Assembly (NCBI GenBank): GCA_021107685.1
Contig: JAIOSH010000609.1
Location: forward strand, 1 to 5,416
DNA length: 5,416 nucleotides
Direction: 5' to 3'
Source of the DNA: Bacteroidales bacterium
Lineage (GTDB): Bacteria; Bacteroidota; Bacteroidia; Bacteroidales; SMBSF39
The notes below the pieces were generated by a model. The model saw only the letters and a list, made by a program, of their open reading frames with translations. It made no database searches and was not told the DNA's origin. Made by a program: the position numbers and the translations under genes. Below, piece after piece: positions 5,115 to 5,416 of this stretch (its first letter is position 1; each line of letters begins with the position of its first letter).

Positions 5115-5416
5115 TCACTCCACCTTAACCATCTTCCTTACTCCTGCTGTTTCACCATTGACAAGGAGCGAATAGTAATAAATACCGGTTTTGAGATTTA
5201 TACCTGAAAACTCTGCATTATGAGTTCCTTTATCTAAAATACCGAGATATTTACTTGTAACTTCTTTTCCAAGTACATTGTAAACTTTTATAACAACATT
5301 TGCCTTGTGCGGGATTGAGAAATTAATATTAGTGCTTTCTTTAAAAGGATTGGGGTAGCAATTAACTATTTCAGGTTTTGTTTGTTCAGAAATATTGGTT
5401 CCCACAGTATCGTAAA
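5115..5416 (-). CDS. C-terminal part of a secreted protein with T9SS type A sorting domain (5' end outside window)
   Basis: About 99 residues are visible; the frame stays open to the window edge (YDT precedes a GTG at 5403-5405, which is an internal Val rather than a start). The visible part is a T9SS C-terminal sorting domain of the Por secretion type: CYPNPFKESTNINFSIP at the domain start, VVIKVYNVLGKEV (a common VYNxLGxEV motif), then GTHNAEFSGINLKTGIYYYSL, and the usual end (GVRKMVKVE). Such domains direct a protein through the T9SS outer-membrane channel and are then removed or used for cell-surface anchoring. The passenger domain, and so its function, cannot be seen. It converges on the DUF7935-like gene, and a CTACTG satellite begins 3 nt after its stop. 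Confidence 0.93.
   Translation of the reverse strand, partial: YDTVGTNISEQTKPEIVNCYPNPFKESTNINFSIPHKANVVIKVYNVLGKEVTSKYLGILDKGTHNAEFSGINLKTGIYYYSLLVNGETAGVRKMVKVE

Noticed and set aside
4956..5207. 83-codon plus-strand open frame in the convergent region
   Set aside because: It is built from the palindrome edge, the ACGCAGAG repeat and the CTACTG satellite, and overlaps the sorting-domain gene on the other strand.

Overview
The window looks like chromosomal DNA of a member of the Bacteroidota, probably an uncultured or non-model Bacteroidales/Flavobacteriales-like lineage. The evidence is its strong AT-richness, start codons without Shine-Dalgarno sequences, promoter boxes of the TAnnTTTG type, a PorT protein of the type IX secretion system (T9SS), the C-terminal sorting tail of a T9SS cargo, and a DUF7935-type protein. 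The genes are ordinary chromosomal ones. I see no phage, plasmid, CRISPR, insertion sequence, tRNA or rRNA.

Layout. Positions 1-321 carry no convincing gene. They hold a plus-strand intrinsic terminator (123-145), two imperfect copies of a 27-bp sequence (99-125 and 300-326) and a 7-bp triplication. Positions 322-4106 are a minus-strand block of four closely spaced genes, read right to left: a PLP-dependent aspartate-type aminotransferase, a stand-alone heptose-7-phosphate kinase-like PfkB protein, PorT, and a protein of unknown function. Gaps are 27, 52 and 22 nt, so one transcript is likely. Positions 4107-4201 are a divergent intergenic region with two -7 boxes that face each other across 4 bp. 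Positions 4202-4723 encode a membrane-anchored DUF7935-like protein on the plus strand. Positions 4724-5114 are a convergent, gene-free stretch packed with four different repeat families. Positions 5115-5416 are the 3' end of a minus-strand gene for a secreted protein ending in a T9SS type A sorting domain; its 5' part lies outside the window.

Functional theme. PorT supports export across the outer membrane, and the protein at the right edge is a likely client of that export system. The kinase would feed ADP-heptose or LPS-core type sugar synthesis, so two of the operon genes relate to the cell envelope; the aminotransferase is central amino-acid metabolism. The link between these genes is inferred from position only.

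Most notable: the interlocked divergent promoters, PorT depending on a non-ATG (TTG) start, and the dense repeat region between the two convergent genes, including an eight-copy degenerate 8-bp array with no C over 85 nt and a 127-bp nested inverted repeat. I found no clearly new multi-gene system.
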